Positions 1 to 6,196 of a stretch of DNA of 6,724 nucleotides are shown here, in pieces. The notes below the pieces were generated by a model. The model was not told the DNA's origin, did not search any database, and saw only the letters and a list, made by a program, of their open reading frames with translations. Origin of the DNA: Pseudomonadota bacterium (lineage in GTDB: Bacteria > Pseudomonadota > Gammaproteobacteria > Steroidobacterales > Steroidobacteraceae); contig JAKBCG010000138.1 in assembly GCA_021808035.1 (NCBI GenBank), forward strand, positions 1-6,724, written 5' to 3'. The position numbers and the translations under genes were made by a program. How positions within the stretch are numbered: position 1 is the stretch's first letter; the number at the start of each line of letters is the position of its first letter.

Positions 1-309
1 GCCGATGTCGGCGAGGATCACCGCGTCCGCGCCGGCCTCGGCGGCTCGATCCACCGCGAGGCACCAGGGACCGGTGTCGCCGGCCGGCGGGAAGGTGTTG
101 ATCGCGACGAGCACCTTGCGACCGCGGTCGTGCGCGTACGCGATCCCTTCCGCGAGTTCATCCGGATCGAAGTTGAGTCCCGGGTAGTTGCGCGCGTTGG
201 TGCGATCGCGGAAGCCGCAATAGACGCTGTCCGCGCCCGCATCGACCGCGGCGCGCAGCGCCGCCGGCGTGCCCGCGGGGCACACGAGTTCGAGGATGCC
301 GGCGTTCAC
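1..309 (-). CDS. ubiU: UbiU, O2-independent ubiquinone biosynthesis protein (U32 family), 5' part only
   Basis: The first 103 codons of a U32 peptidase-family protein; the rest lies beyond the left edge. UbiU works with UbiV, both [4Fe-4S] proteins, in the oxygen-independent hydroxylations of ubiquinone synthesis in the cytoplasm. Seen here: an N-terminal ELVCPAGTPAALRAAVDAGA stretch, VYCGFRDRTNARN (about residues 29-41), GLNF (44-47), VAINTF and GADAVILADIG at the edge. This pattern is that of UbiU (former YhbU) rather than UbiV, whose N-terminus is different. The cysteines that bind the cluster lie further downstream in the family and cannot be checked. The start is a GTG at 309-307. It overlaps the ubiT stop codon (GTGA), with GAGAAG upstream as a likely ribosome-binding site inside ubiT, so translation is probably coupled to ubiT. 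An in-frame ATG is not available nearby. A different U32 subfamily is possible but unlikely given the ubiT neighbour. Confidence 0.9.
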   Translation of the reverse strand, partial: MNAGILELVCPAGTPAALRAAVDAGADSVYCGFRDRTNARNYPGLNFDPDELAEGIAYAHDRGRKVLVAINTFPPAGDTGPWCLAVDRAAEAGADAVILADIG

Positions 310-1046
310 GCCGACTTCTCGTCGCGGCGCTTCTGCCGCGCCTCGAGCTGGGCGAGGCGCGCGGTCAAGGCCGCGATCTCGGCGCGATGCCGGTCGATCT
401 CGGCCCGGAACGTCTCGCTCGCGTCCTCCACCCGCGGATGCAGCGTGCGATGGGTGGCCGCGACGCGCGCGAGGAACGCTTCGACCCAGCCGTTCAGCCG
501 GCGGGCGAGCGCCCGCGAAGCGGGCGCGAACCGCCCGAGCAGCCGCGCGAGCTCATCGGCCAGCACCAGCGGCTCCCGATCGAGCACATTGCGCAAACCG
601 ACGACCACCGCCGTGTTGCCCGACACGATCAGGTCGCGGCGGAAGAACAGGGAATCGCTGTCGATCCGTCCCTCGAGGAGGTCCACGAGCACGCGGGTGC
701 TCGCGCGGATCGTCGCGTCGGCGCCGTGCGCCTCGCGCGGGATCACGCCGAGCCGCGCCGGATCGCGACCGAACGCGAGCGCGAAGCCGTAGGGCAGATC
801 GTTCGGGATCACGTGCACGACCGCCGGATCGAGCGCGAGGAGGTTGCGGGGCAGGCGCGGATGGGCGCGTTCGACGCTGCGCAGCACCGCGGTGGCGACC
901 GCATGCGCGACCGGGCGCGGCAGCCAGGTCGCGCCGAATTGCAACAGCGCGAGCGGCGTACCGCCGTCGTCGACCGCGGCCGGCGGGGCGCTCGACGGGA
1001 CCGGCAACGCGCGCCCGAGGTCCTCGAGGGTATGCGGGGTCTGCAT
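306..1046 (-). CDS. ubiT: UbiT-like SCP2-domain lipid carrier of anaerobic ubiquinone synthesis
   Basis: A 246-residue protein with an SCP2 sterol-carrier fold at about residues 71-157, including ALDPAVVHVIPNDLPYG, a VDLLEGRIDSDSLFFRRDL segment and VSGNTAVVVGLRNVLD. The pattern of SLFF-R-L-SGNT-G-NVLD is that of E. coli UbiT (former YhbT). UbiT binds isoprenoid quinone precursors in its hydrophobic pocket and serves the O2-independent ubiquinone pathway with UbiU and UbiV. The 3' end overlaps the ubiU start by three bases, which supports the call. It is longer than E. coli UbiT (about 174 residues). There is an N-terminal region of about 30 proline- and alanine-rich residues, and after the SCP2 domain a charged helix (about 205-243) with regularly spaced I, L and A that looks like a coiled coil. 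The ATG at 1046 is the first in the frame, with only a weak GGA upstream. A promoter should lie in the gap shared with the divergent carboxypeptidase gene. I found no clear FNR box there. Confidence 0.86.
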   Translation of the reverse strand: MQTPHTLEDLGRALPVPSSAPPAAVDDGGTPLALLQFGATWLPRPVAHAVATAVLRSVERAHPRLPRNLLALDPAVVHVIPNDLPYGFALAFGRDPARLGVIPREAHGADATIRASTRVLVDLLEGRIDSDSLFFRRDLIVSGNTAVVVGLRNVLDREPLVLADELARLLGRFAPASRALARRLNGWVEAFLARVAATHRTLHPRVEDASETFRAEIDRHRAEIAALTARLAQLEARQKRRDEKSA

Positions 1047-1125
1047 AGATCCGATGCAGTATGCCGGGTCGGACGTTCGCGAAACTGACGGCGCGCAATT
1101 TACGAAGGAGGCGTCGGCCTAAGGT

Positions 1126-1153
1126 TCGCGGTTGGCTTGGGATCGCGGTTGGC
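1126..1153. repeat. 11-base direct repeat in the divergent ubiT / carboxypeptidase gap
   Basis: TCGCGGTTGGC occurs at 1126-1136 and again, exactly, at 1143-1153, a 17-base period. The two copies lie between the divergent ubiT and S10 carboxypeptidase genes. The second copy overlaps the candidate -35 element of the latter (1149-1154). The layout resembles a direct-repeat operator, but chance or a local duplication in a GC-rich gap is also possible. Confidence 0.45.
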
Positions 1154-1179
1154 GTTCGACTCCCGCGACCGGTTAGGAT
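1149..1179 (+). promoter_or_regulatory. Candidate sigma-70-type promoter of the S10 carboxypeptidase gene
   Basis: TTGGCG at 1149-1154 (four of six matches to TTGACA) is followed after 19 bases by TAGGAT at 1174-1179 (four of six to TATAAT). The spacing is at the long end of what is tolerated. The 5' leader would be about 20 bases and would carry the ribosome-binding site. Weak evidence; no transcript start can be seen from sequence. Confidence 0.25.
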
Positions 1180-1194
1180 CGGCTCCTCGCACCC

Positions 1195-1200
1195 GGAGGA
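1195..1200 (+). promoter_or_regulatory. Ribosome-binding site that fixes the carboxypeptidase start
   Basis: GGAGGA, a near-perfect Shine-Dalgarno sequence, sits five bases before the ATG at 1206. It selects this start over an in-frame ATG at 1137, which would put 23 extra polar residues before the signal peptide. Confidence 0.8.
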
Positions 1201-1205
1201 CGCCC

Positions 1206-2786
1206 ATGCCCGTTCATCGCGCCGTATTGCTCTCGATCGCCGGCGGTCTCGCCGGTGCGGCCGCCTGGGCCGCGCCCGCGAGCGCACCGAGTCCGCCGGT
1301 GGCGGCGGCCGCGAAGACGGCGCCGGTGCCGGCGCCACGCACCGTCGCCACCCATCACGTCGCCGAGATTGGCGGCAAGCGGATCGCGTACACGGCGACC
1401 GCGGGCACGCTGCTGCTCTACGACGCGAAGCACCACGCGACCGCGAGCGTGTTCTACGTCGCCTACGCGCGCGACGGCGCCGACCCGGATCGCCGGCCGA
1501 TCACGTTCGCGTACAACGGCGGACCCGGCTTCGCCTCGGCCCTGGTCGACGTCGGCGGGTTCGGACCGCGCCGGATCGACTGGCCGGCGCCCGGCGATGC
1601 GGCGGCGATGCAACCGCCCTATCGGCTCGTCGACAATCCCCACAGCCTCCTCGCCCGCACGGACCTCGTGTTCATCGACGCGGTCGGCACCGGCTACAGC
1701 CGGATCGTCGGCAAGGGCACGCCGAAGATGTTCTACGGGATCGACGGCGACGCGCGATCGTTCGCGCAATTCATCGAACGCTACGTCACCCAGACCCACC
1801 GCTGGAATTCGCCGAAGTTCCTGCTCGGCGAGAGCTACGGCACGACCCGCTCCGCGGTGCTCGCCGAGGACCTCGTCCGGCAGGGCGTGTACGTGAACGG
1901 CGTGATCCTGTGCTCGACGGTGCTGGATTTCGCGACGATCAACTTCACCGCGGGCAACGATCTGCCGTTCGCCCTGTACCTGCCATCGTACGCGGCGGTC
2001 GCCTGGTACCACCACCGCTTGCCGGCGGGAGAGACCCTGGTGCAGGCGGTGGACGCCGCCCGCGCCTACGCCGGCTCGCAGTACCTGCGCGCGCTGTTCG
2101 CGGGTTCGGCGCTCCCGGCCGCGGACCGGGCCCGGGTCGCGACCCGTCTCGCGTCACTCACCGGAGTTCCGTCGCCGCTGTGGGAGCGCGCGGACCTGCG
2201 GATCACGCTGCCGGTCTTCATGCGACGGTTGCTCGGCCCGGATGGCCCGATGACCGGACGATTCGACGCGCGCTTCACCGCGCCGGAACTGCAACCGCTG
2301 TCGCCGACCCCGGGCGCGAGCAACGCCGGCGCGTCGACGACGGCGATCTGGGGCGCGTTGACCGCGAGCTTCGACGCGTACCTTCGCGACGATCTGCACT
2401 ACCGCAGCGATCGTCCGTACCTGCAGTCGAGCAATGCGGTGTTCAAGGCGTGGAACTGGACCTATCGCTCGCCGCTCAACGCGCTCGGCAGCGGCGTCGG
2501 CAACCTGAAATCGCGCAACGTCGCGCCGGCGCTCGCCCGCGCGATGACCAACGATCCAGGGATGCAGGTCCTGTTCAACAACGGCTACTACGACATGGCG
2601 ACGCCGTTCTTCGCGACCGACTACACGATCGCGCACCTCGGTCTCGCGCCGGGCGCGCTCGCCCGGATCCACGAGGCGTACTACCCGGTGGGCCACATGC
2701 TGTACGTGAACCCGTCCGTCGAGCCGGCGCTCGCGCGCACGATCGACGCGTTCATCGCGGCGGCGGCGCCGCGGGCGGGGCGCTGA
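1206..2786 (+). CDS. Secreted S10 serine-carboxypeptidase-like enzyme
   Basis: A 526-residue protein of peptidase family S10 (alpha/beta-hydrolase fold), which removes C-terminal residues from peptides. Residues 1-26 form a signal peptide (hydrophobic VLLSIAGGLAGAAAWA), followed by an Ala/Pro-rich linker to about residue 46, so it should act in the periplasm or outside. Family landmarks are in order: the oxyanion-hole motif NGGPG at 104-108, the DLVFIDAVGTGYSR block, the nucleophile Ser210 in GESYG, Asp463 in NNGYYDMATP, and His497 in YPVGHMLYV. The catalytic triad is therefore intact. Length is normal for bacterial S10-like proteins. The ATG at 1206 has GGAGGA five bases upstream. The gene is divergent from ubiT and convergent with the DUF3422 gene, and its last 35 bases overlap that gene's 3' end. 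It appears to be a single-gene unit. Substrate is unknown; some S10 relatives act as acyltransferases, so peptidase activity is inferred from the family. Confidence 0.88.
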   Translation: MPVHRAVLLSIAGGLAGAAAWAAPASAPSPPVAAAAKTAPVPAPRTVATHHVAEIGGKRIAYTATAGTLLLYDAKHHATASVFYVAYARDGADPDRRPITFAYNGGPGFASALVDVGGFGPRRIDWPAPGDAAAMQPPYRLVDNPHSLLARTDLVFIDAVGTGYSRIVGKGTPKMFYGIDGDARSFAQFIERYVTQTHRWNSPKFLLGESYGTTRSAVLAEDLVRQGVYVNGVILCSTVLDFATINFTAGNDLPFALYLPSYAAVAWYHHRLPAGETLVQAVDAARAYAGSQYLRALFAGSALPAADRARVATRLASLTGVPSPLWERADLRITLPVFMRRLLGPDGPMTGRFDARFTAPELQPLSPTPGASNAGASTTAIWGALTASFDAYLRDDLHYRSDRPYLQSSNAVFKAWNWTYRSPLNALGSGVGNLKSRNVAPALARAMTNDPGMQVLFNNGYYDMATPFFATDYTIAHLGLAPGALARIHEAYYPVGHMLYVNPSVEPALARTIDAFIAAAAPRAGR

Positions 2787-4053
2787 GCGCGCGCCGGATC
2801 CGGTGGATGCCGACCGCCGCGAGCCCGGCGACGATCGGAATGCTGAGGCCCATCACGAGTTCCGGCGGCACGCGGTAACCCAGCGCATCGAGACCGGCGA
2901 CCGCATGGCCGATCAGGCCGACGACGTAGTACGTGATCGCGGCGATCGACAAGCCCTCGACCGTCTGCTGCAGCCGCAATTGCGCCTCGCTGCGACGGTC
3001 CATCGATTCGAGCAGCGCCTGGTTCTGCCGCTCGCGGGTGATGCTCACATGGGTCGCGAGCAGCTGGTTCGCCCGCCCCACCCGCCGCGACAGCGCCTCC
3101 TGCCGGGCGGCCGCGGTCCGGCAGGTGTTCATCGCCGGCGCGAGCCGCCGTTCGGTGAACTCGCCGAACGTCTGCATCCCGGGAATCCGCTGCTCCCGCA
3201 GCTCGGCGATCCGGCGCTGCACGATCTCGTAATACGCCGCGGCCGCGGAGAAGCGGTATTCGGCTTCCGCGGTCCGGGTCTGGATCCGCGCCTCCAGCCA
3301 GGTCAAGCGATCGAGCAGGGCCGCCTCGTCCTCGTGCCCGGCGCTCTCCAGCACCGCGGTCACCTGCGCGAGCTCCCGGTCGCTTTCGCTGAAGAACGCG
3401 GCCAGCTCCCGCGCAACCGGCAACGCGAGCAACGCCATCATCCGGTAGGTGTCGATCTCCAGCACCCGCTGCACGATCCGGCCCGCCTGCCGCGGCGATG
3501 AGCGGCGGTCGAGCACCAGGAACCGGCTGAATCCGTCCGCCCTGATCCGAAAGTCCGTCAGCGCGATCGCCGCCTCGTCGCCGACGCCCGAGCCGACGAG
3601 CGCGTTGCCGTCGAACCAGCGGGCGGCGATCGCATCGTAATCCGCGTGGTCCGGCGAATCCGCGATCAAGGCGCCGTTCGCCGCGACGATCACGCGGCCG
3701 GGCAACGCGCTCACGAAGTCCGGCGGCACGGTGTCGAGCACGGTCGACGCGAACGGATCCGGTCCCGCGGCCGGCGCGACGAAGGTGTAGCGCGCAAACT
3801 CGCCGTGGCGCTCGAAGCGCAGCGCGAACGCACCGAGGTCGGCGGCGAAATGCGAGGCGCGCGCGGCCGGTGCGGACGCGCCGAGACGGGCCGCGAGTTC
3901 GCGGACGCGGCTCCACTCCTCGTCGCGACGATCGGGCGCCGACAACAGCGCGAGATAGCTGATCCGCACCGGCGCGCGCAGCGCACCGGCCGGGCGCGCA
4001 TGGACCTCGTCGTTGAGTTCGCGTCGCTGCGGATGGCTCTCGGGGATCATCAT
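2752..4053 (-). CDS. DUF3422 family membrane-anchored protein
   Basis: A 433-residue protein of the DUF3422 family, which has no established biochemical role. The N-terminus carries the family signature HPQRRELNDEVHARP (about residues 7-21). A soluble alpha/beta region follows to about residue 235 (with a DFRIRADGFSRFLVLDR segment), then a long, mostly helical, charged stretch (about 236-360; for example RLTWLEARIQTRTAEAEYRF and QRRIAELREQR) that probably forms coiled coil. Two hydrophobic segments end the protein, about 365-388 (EGLSIAAITYYVVGLIG) and 398-415 (ELVMGLSIPIVAGLAAVG), followed by a basic HRIRR and a short Pro/Ala tail. This predicts a large cytoplasmic domain anchored by a C-terminal helical hairpin, a topology inferred from the basic end. 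The start is ATG at 4053; a second ATG follows at once, and the ribosome-binding site is weak (GGAC). It is divergent from the methyltransferase-like gene and overlaps the carboxypeptidase gene tail-to-tail by 35 bases. Partner and substrate are unknown. Confidence 0.88.
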   Translation of the reverse strand: MMIPESHPQRRELNDEVHARPAGALRAPVRISYLALLSAPDRRDEEWSRVRELAARLGASAPAARASHFAADLGAFALRFERHGEFARYTFVAPAAGPDPFASTVLDTVPPDFVSALPGRVIVAANGALIADSPDHADYDAIAARWFDGNALVGSGVGDEAAIALTDFRIRADGFSRFLVLDRRSSPRQAGRIVQRVLEIDTYRMMALLALPVARELAAFFSESDRELAQVTAVLESAGHEDEAALLDRLTWLEARIQTRTAEAEYRFSAAAAYYEIVQRRIAELREQRIPGMQTFGEFTERRLAPAMNTCRTAAARQEALSRRVGRANQLLATHVSITRERQNQALLESMDRRSEAQLRLQQTVEGLSIAAITYYVVGLIGHAVAGLDALGYRVPPELVMGLSIPIVAGLAAVGIHRIRRALSAPPAAPPPR

Positions 4054-4153
4054 GGGTCCGGCCCGGCCGATACGTCATGATAGCCCCAAATCGCACCGCC
4101 GAGCCGCTGGCCCCGACCCATGCGGGAACTACGCCCGCCGCGGATCGATGGTG

Positions 4154-4159
4154 TATCCT
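4154..4159 (+). promoter_or_regulatory. Candidate -10 element upstream of the methyltransferase-like gene
   Basis: TATCCT (four of six to TATAAT), preceded closely by TG, lies about 48 bases before the ATG at 4208. It is one of the few AT-containing stretches of the divergent gap 4054-4207. No recognisable -35 is found 16-18 bases upstream, so this is only a suggestion for the promoter of the four-gene cluster. Confidence 0.22.
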
Positions 4160-4195
4160 GCGACCGAATCGCGGCGCTGCCATGCCGGCCACCTC

Positions 4196-4200
4196 GGGAG
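4196..4200 (+). promoter_or_regulatory. Ribosome-binding site of the methyltransferase-like gene
   Basis: GGGAG seven bases before the ATG at 4208. It supports this start, which also gives a well-formed signal peptide directly at the N-terminus. Confidence 0.65.
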
Positions 4201-4207
4201 CTGACTC

Positions 4208-5068
4208 ATGTCCTCATTCCCTCGCATCCTCGGCACTGCACTGCTCGGCGCGGCGTTCCTCGGTCCCGTGCTCGCGGTTCCCGCGACCGCCGCGGCACCC
4301 ACGACCACCTCGGCATCCGCGACCGGTGCGGCGTCCACCGACACGCTGCTGCGCGAAGCCGTCGACGGGTCCTGGCGCTCCGCGGCGAACAAGGCACGAG
4401 ACCGATTCCGTCATCCGATCGCGACGCTCGGGTTCTTCGGCATCGAACCCGGCATGACGGTGGTGGAACTCTGGCCCGGCGCGGGTTGGTACACGGAGAT
4501 CCTCGCCCCATTCCTGCGCGAACATGGACACCTGATCGAAGCCGGCGCGAGCCCGCGCTTGCGCAGCCGGCTCGCGTCCGATCCGGCCGTGTTCGGCCAC
4601 ATCGCGAAGTTCCTGCCGTTCTCGCCGCCCACGCAGGTCGCGCTCGGACCGAAGGACTCCGCGGACATGGTGCTCACATTCCGCAATGCGCACGACTGGC
4701 TCAACCGCAGCCCGGCGGCGCTCGCCGCGGTGTTCCGGTCGGCGTTCGAGGTACTGAAGCCGGGTGGCGTGTTCGGCGTCGTCGAGCACCGTGCGCGGCC
4801 GTTCGAGAACGCGGTGGAGGTCTCGCGGGCGCTGCATCGGATCCCCGAGGACTACTTGATCGAGCTCGGCTTGAAGAGCGGGTTCCGTCTCGCCGGCGTA
4901 TCCGAGATCAACGCGAATCCGAAGGATCCCGAGGACATCAACGTGCACCGTCTGCCGCCCGATCTGGTCGGCCCGAAGAGCGAGCACGCGAAGATGCGGG
5001 CGATCGGCGAGTCGGATCGAATGACGCTGCGGTTCGTGAAGCCGATGCCGCGGACCGCTTGCCGCTGA
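4208..5068 (+). CDS. Exported SAM-methyltransferase-like protein (COG4798 type)
   Basis: A 286-residue protein with a signal peptide (residues 1 to about 29; ALLGAAFLGPVLAVPATAAA), then a Thr/Ser/Ala-rich linker and a class I methyltransferase-like domain from about residue 65. Visible landmarks: motif I as VVELWPGAGWYTEIL (85-99), ADMVLTFRNAHDW (152-164), LKPGGVFGVVEHRA (183-196), then a DYLIELGLKSGFRL block and a C-terminal DRMTLRFVKP strand. These match the predicted methyltransferases of COG4798, many of which also carry signal peptides. The residue usually contacting the SAM ribose after strand 2 is not obvious; the position reads HLIEAGASP, so Glu111 may serve. Activity is unproven, and SAM is not known to be available in the periplasm, so this could be a binding protein or act on export. 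It is the first gene of a packed cluster; its last 10 bases overlap the first CHR gene. Confidence 0.84.
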   Translation: MSSFPRILGTALLGAAFLGPVLAVPATAAAPTTTSASATGAASTDTLLREAVDGSWRSAANKARDRFRHPIATLGFFGIEPGMTVVELWPGAGWYTEILAPFLREHGHLIEAGASPRLRSRLASDPAVFGHIAKFLPFSPPTQVALGPKDSADMVLTFRNAHDWLNRSPAALAAVFRSAFEVLKPGGVFGVVEHRARPFENAVEVSRALHRIPEDYLIELGLKSGFRLAGVSEINANPKDPEDINVHRLPPDLVGPKSEHAKMRAIGESDRMTLRFVKPMPRTACR

Positions 5069-5643
5069 CCCGAGCGATCCGCGAGCCTGGCAGCGCGACG
5101 CCGGCCGCGCTGTTCCTCGCGTTCTCGCAGATGGCGCTGTCCGGGTTCGGAGGCGTGATGCCGTTTGCGTACCGGTCGATCGTCGAACGGCGACGCTGGT
5201 ATACGCCGGCCGAGTTCGCCGAGATCCTCGCGTTCGGCCAGGTCCTGCCGGGGCCCAGCATCTGCAACGTCGCGGTGATGATCGGCTGGAAGCGCTGCGG
5301 TTTCGCCGGCGCGCTGGCGGCGCTCGCGGGCATGCTGCTCGGGCCCTCGGTCGTGGTCGTGCTGCTCGGCGCCTTGTACCAGCGCTACGAACGCATCCCC
5401 CGCGTCGCGCACGCGCTCGGCGCAATGTCGGCCGTCGCCGCCGGGTTGATCATTGCGACCGCGATCAACATGGGTATAGGGCTGTTCCGCGACCGGGCGA
5501 CGCCGAAGGGCATTCCCGGCGTCGAGGCGGTCCTGCTCGCGCTCGCGTTCGGCGCCGTGGGGATCGCGCACTGGCCGATGCTGCTGGTGATCGGCATCCT
5601 CGGACCGCTCGCGGTGCTGCTGGCGTGGTGGCGGCGCGCATGA
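5059..5643 (+). CDS. chrA: Short-chain CHR-family chromate-type transporter, N-terminal half protein
   Basis: A 194-residue membrane protein with one CHR domain. Short-chain CHR proteins come in adjacent pairs that together match the two halves of full-length ChrA, which expels chromate from the cytoplasm. Seen here: FLAFSQMALSGFGGVMPFA (19-37) with the FGG motif, ERRRWYTPAEFAEILAFGQ (43-61), the conserved LPGP (63-66), an IGWKRCGFAGAL segment (75-86), and four or five further hydrophobic stretches ending in PLAVLLAWWRRA. The start is uncertain. No in-frame ATG or GTG lies before the conserved region, and the TTG at 5059, with a short GCGGA upstream, gives a full-length domain and overlaps the methyltransferase-like gene by 10 bases. 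The next ATG (5131) would cut into the first helix. Its stop codon overlaps the start of the second CHR gene. The ion moved could be chromate, sulfate or another oxyanion. Confidence 0.86.
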   Translation: MPLTRAIREPGSATPAALFLAFSQMALSGFGGVMPFAYRSIVERRRWYTPAEFAEILAFGQVLPGPSICNVAVMIGWKRCGFAGALAALAGMLLGPSVVVVLLGALYQRYERIPRVAHALGAMSAVAAGLIIATAINMGIGLFRDRATPKGIPGVEAVLLALAFGAVGIAHWPMLLVIGILGPLAVLLAWWRRA

Positions 5644-6185
5644 CCGCCGCGGACCGGCACGATTCGCCGCTGTGGTCGCTCGTGGTCCAGCTCGCGATGC
5701 TGTCGATGACCGCGATCGGCGGCGGCGTGGTGATGCTCGCGCCCGACGTGCATCGATTCGTCGTCGAGGCCCATCCGTGGATCAGCGACCAGCAGTTCGC
5801 GGCCGCCTTCGCGATCGCGCAAGCGGCGCCGGGTCCGAACATGCTGTACGTGACGCTGCTCGGCTGGCAGATCGCGGGCATCGCGGGCGCGGCCCTCGCG
5901 ACGCTCGCGGTGGTCGTACTGCCGGCCACCTTGTTGCTGGTCCTGCTGCGGCTCGGTGATCGGCGCTCGCCGGGTCCGCTCGGACGCACGATCCGCCGCG
6001 GAATCGCACCGCTGTCGGTCGGGATGCTGCTCGCCGCCGGCTGGATCCTGGCGCGGACGAGCGATACCGATTGGCGCAGCGGCTTGATCACCGCGGCGAC
6101 CGTGTTGATCATGCTGCGCGCGCGGATCAATCCGATCTGGCTGATCGGCGCGGGGGCGCTGATCGGCATCGCGGGCTACGTTTGA
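5640..6185 (+). CDS. chrA: Short-chain CHR-family chromate-type transporter, C-terminal half protein
   Basis: A 181-residue membrane protein, partner of the preceding CHR protein. Family landmarks: AIGGGVVMLAPDVHRFVVE (25-43), WISDQQFAAAFAIAQAAPGP (47-66) with the AQ-PGP motif, and LLGWQIAGIAGA (73-84). These are followed by hydrophobic segments around 84-103, 121-138, 148-160 and 164-180. In known short-chain pairs the two proteins are both needed and are thought to sit in the membrane with opposite orientations; I infer the same here. The start is ATG at 5640, whose bases overlap the previous stop (ATGA), a sign of coupled translation. A GTG at 5625 is an in-frame alternative adding five residues. 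No chrB-type regulator or chromate reductase gene is in view, so a dedicated chromate-resistance operon is not proven. Confidence 0.87.
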   Translation: MTAADRHDSPLWSLVVQLAMLSMTAIGGGVVMLAPDVHRFVVEAHPWISDQQFAAAFAIAQAAPGPNMLYVTLLGWQIAGIAGAALATLAVVVLPATLLLVLLRLGDRRSPGPLGRTIRRGIAPLSVGMLLAAGWILARTSDTDWRSGLITAATVLIMLRARINPIWLIGAGALIGIAGYV

Positions 6186-6196
6186 CGGCGCAATCG

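Noticed and set aside
1076..1083. TTCGCGAA palindrome in the gap before ubiT, considered as an FNR-type site
   Set aside because: It does not match TTGAT-N4-ATCAA, and an 8-base palindrome of this composition is easily due to chance. No other FNR-like site was found in 1047-1205.
130..1122. Several long open frames on the plus strand opposite ubiT and ubiU
   Set aside because: Their translations are rich in Arg, Ala and Ser with no family motif, as expected from the antisense of GC-rich genes; the minus-strand frames carry clear UbiT and UbiU motifs.
2763..2803. GCGGCGCCGC and CCGGATCCGG palindromes at the convergent gene ends, considered as a terminator
   Set aside because: The self-complementary stretches are short, leave no room for a loop, lie inside coding sequence and are not followed by a T-run.
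1061..2878. A 605-codon plus-strand frame covering the carboxypeptidase region
   Set aside because: It is an out-of-frame shadow made of Arg-rich low-complexity sequence; the S10 frame contains the full triad and the ribosome-binding site.
2681..4192. A 503-codon minus-strand frame over the DUF3422 gene
   Set aside because: Arg/Ala/Gly-rich shadow of the DUF3422 frame, without hydrophobic segments or motifs.
4054..4207. Possible small gene or structured RNA in the gap between DUF3422 and the methyltransferase-like gene
   Set aside because: No convincing start with ribosome-binding site, no stable stem-loop series and no riboswitch-like pattern was seen; the gap is best read as two divergent promoters and leaders.
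5867..5892. Near-tandem ATCGCGGGC repeats in the second CHR gene
   Set aside because: They encode the Ile-Ala-Gly repeats of a transmembrane helix (QIAGIAGA) and reflect codon bias.
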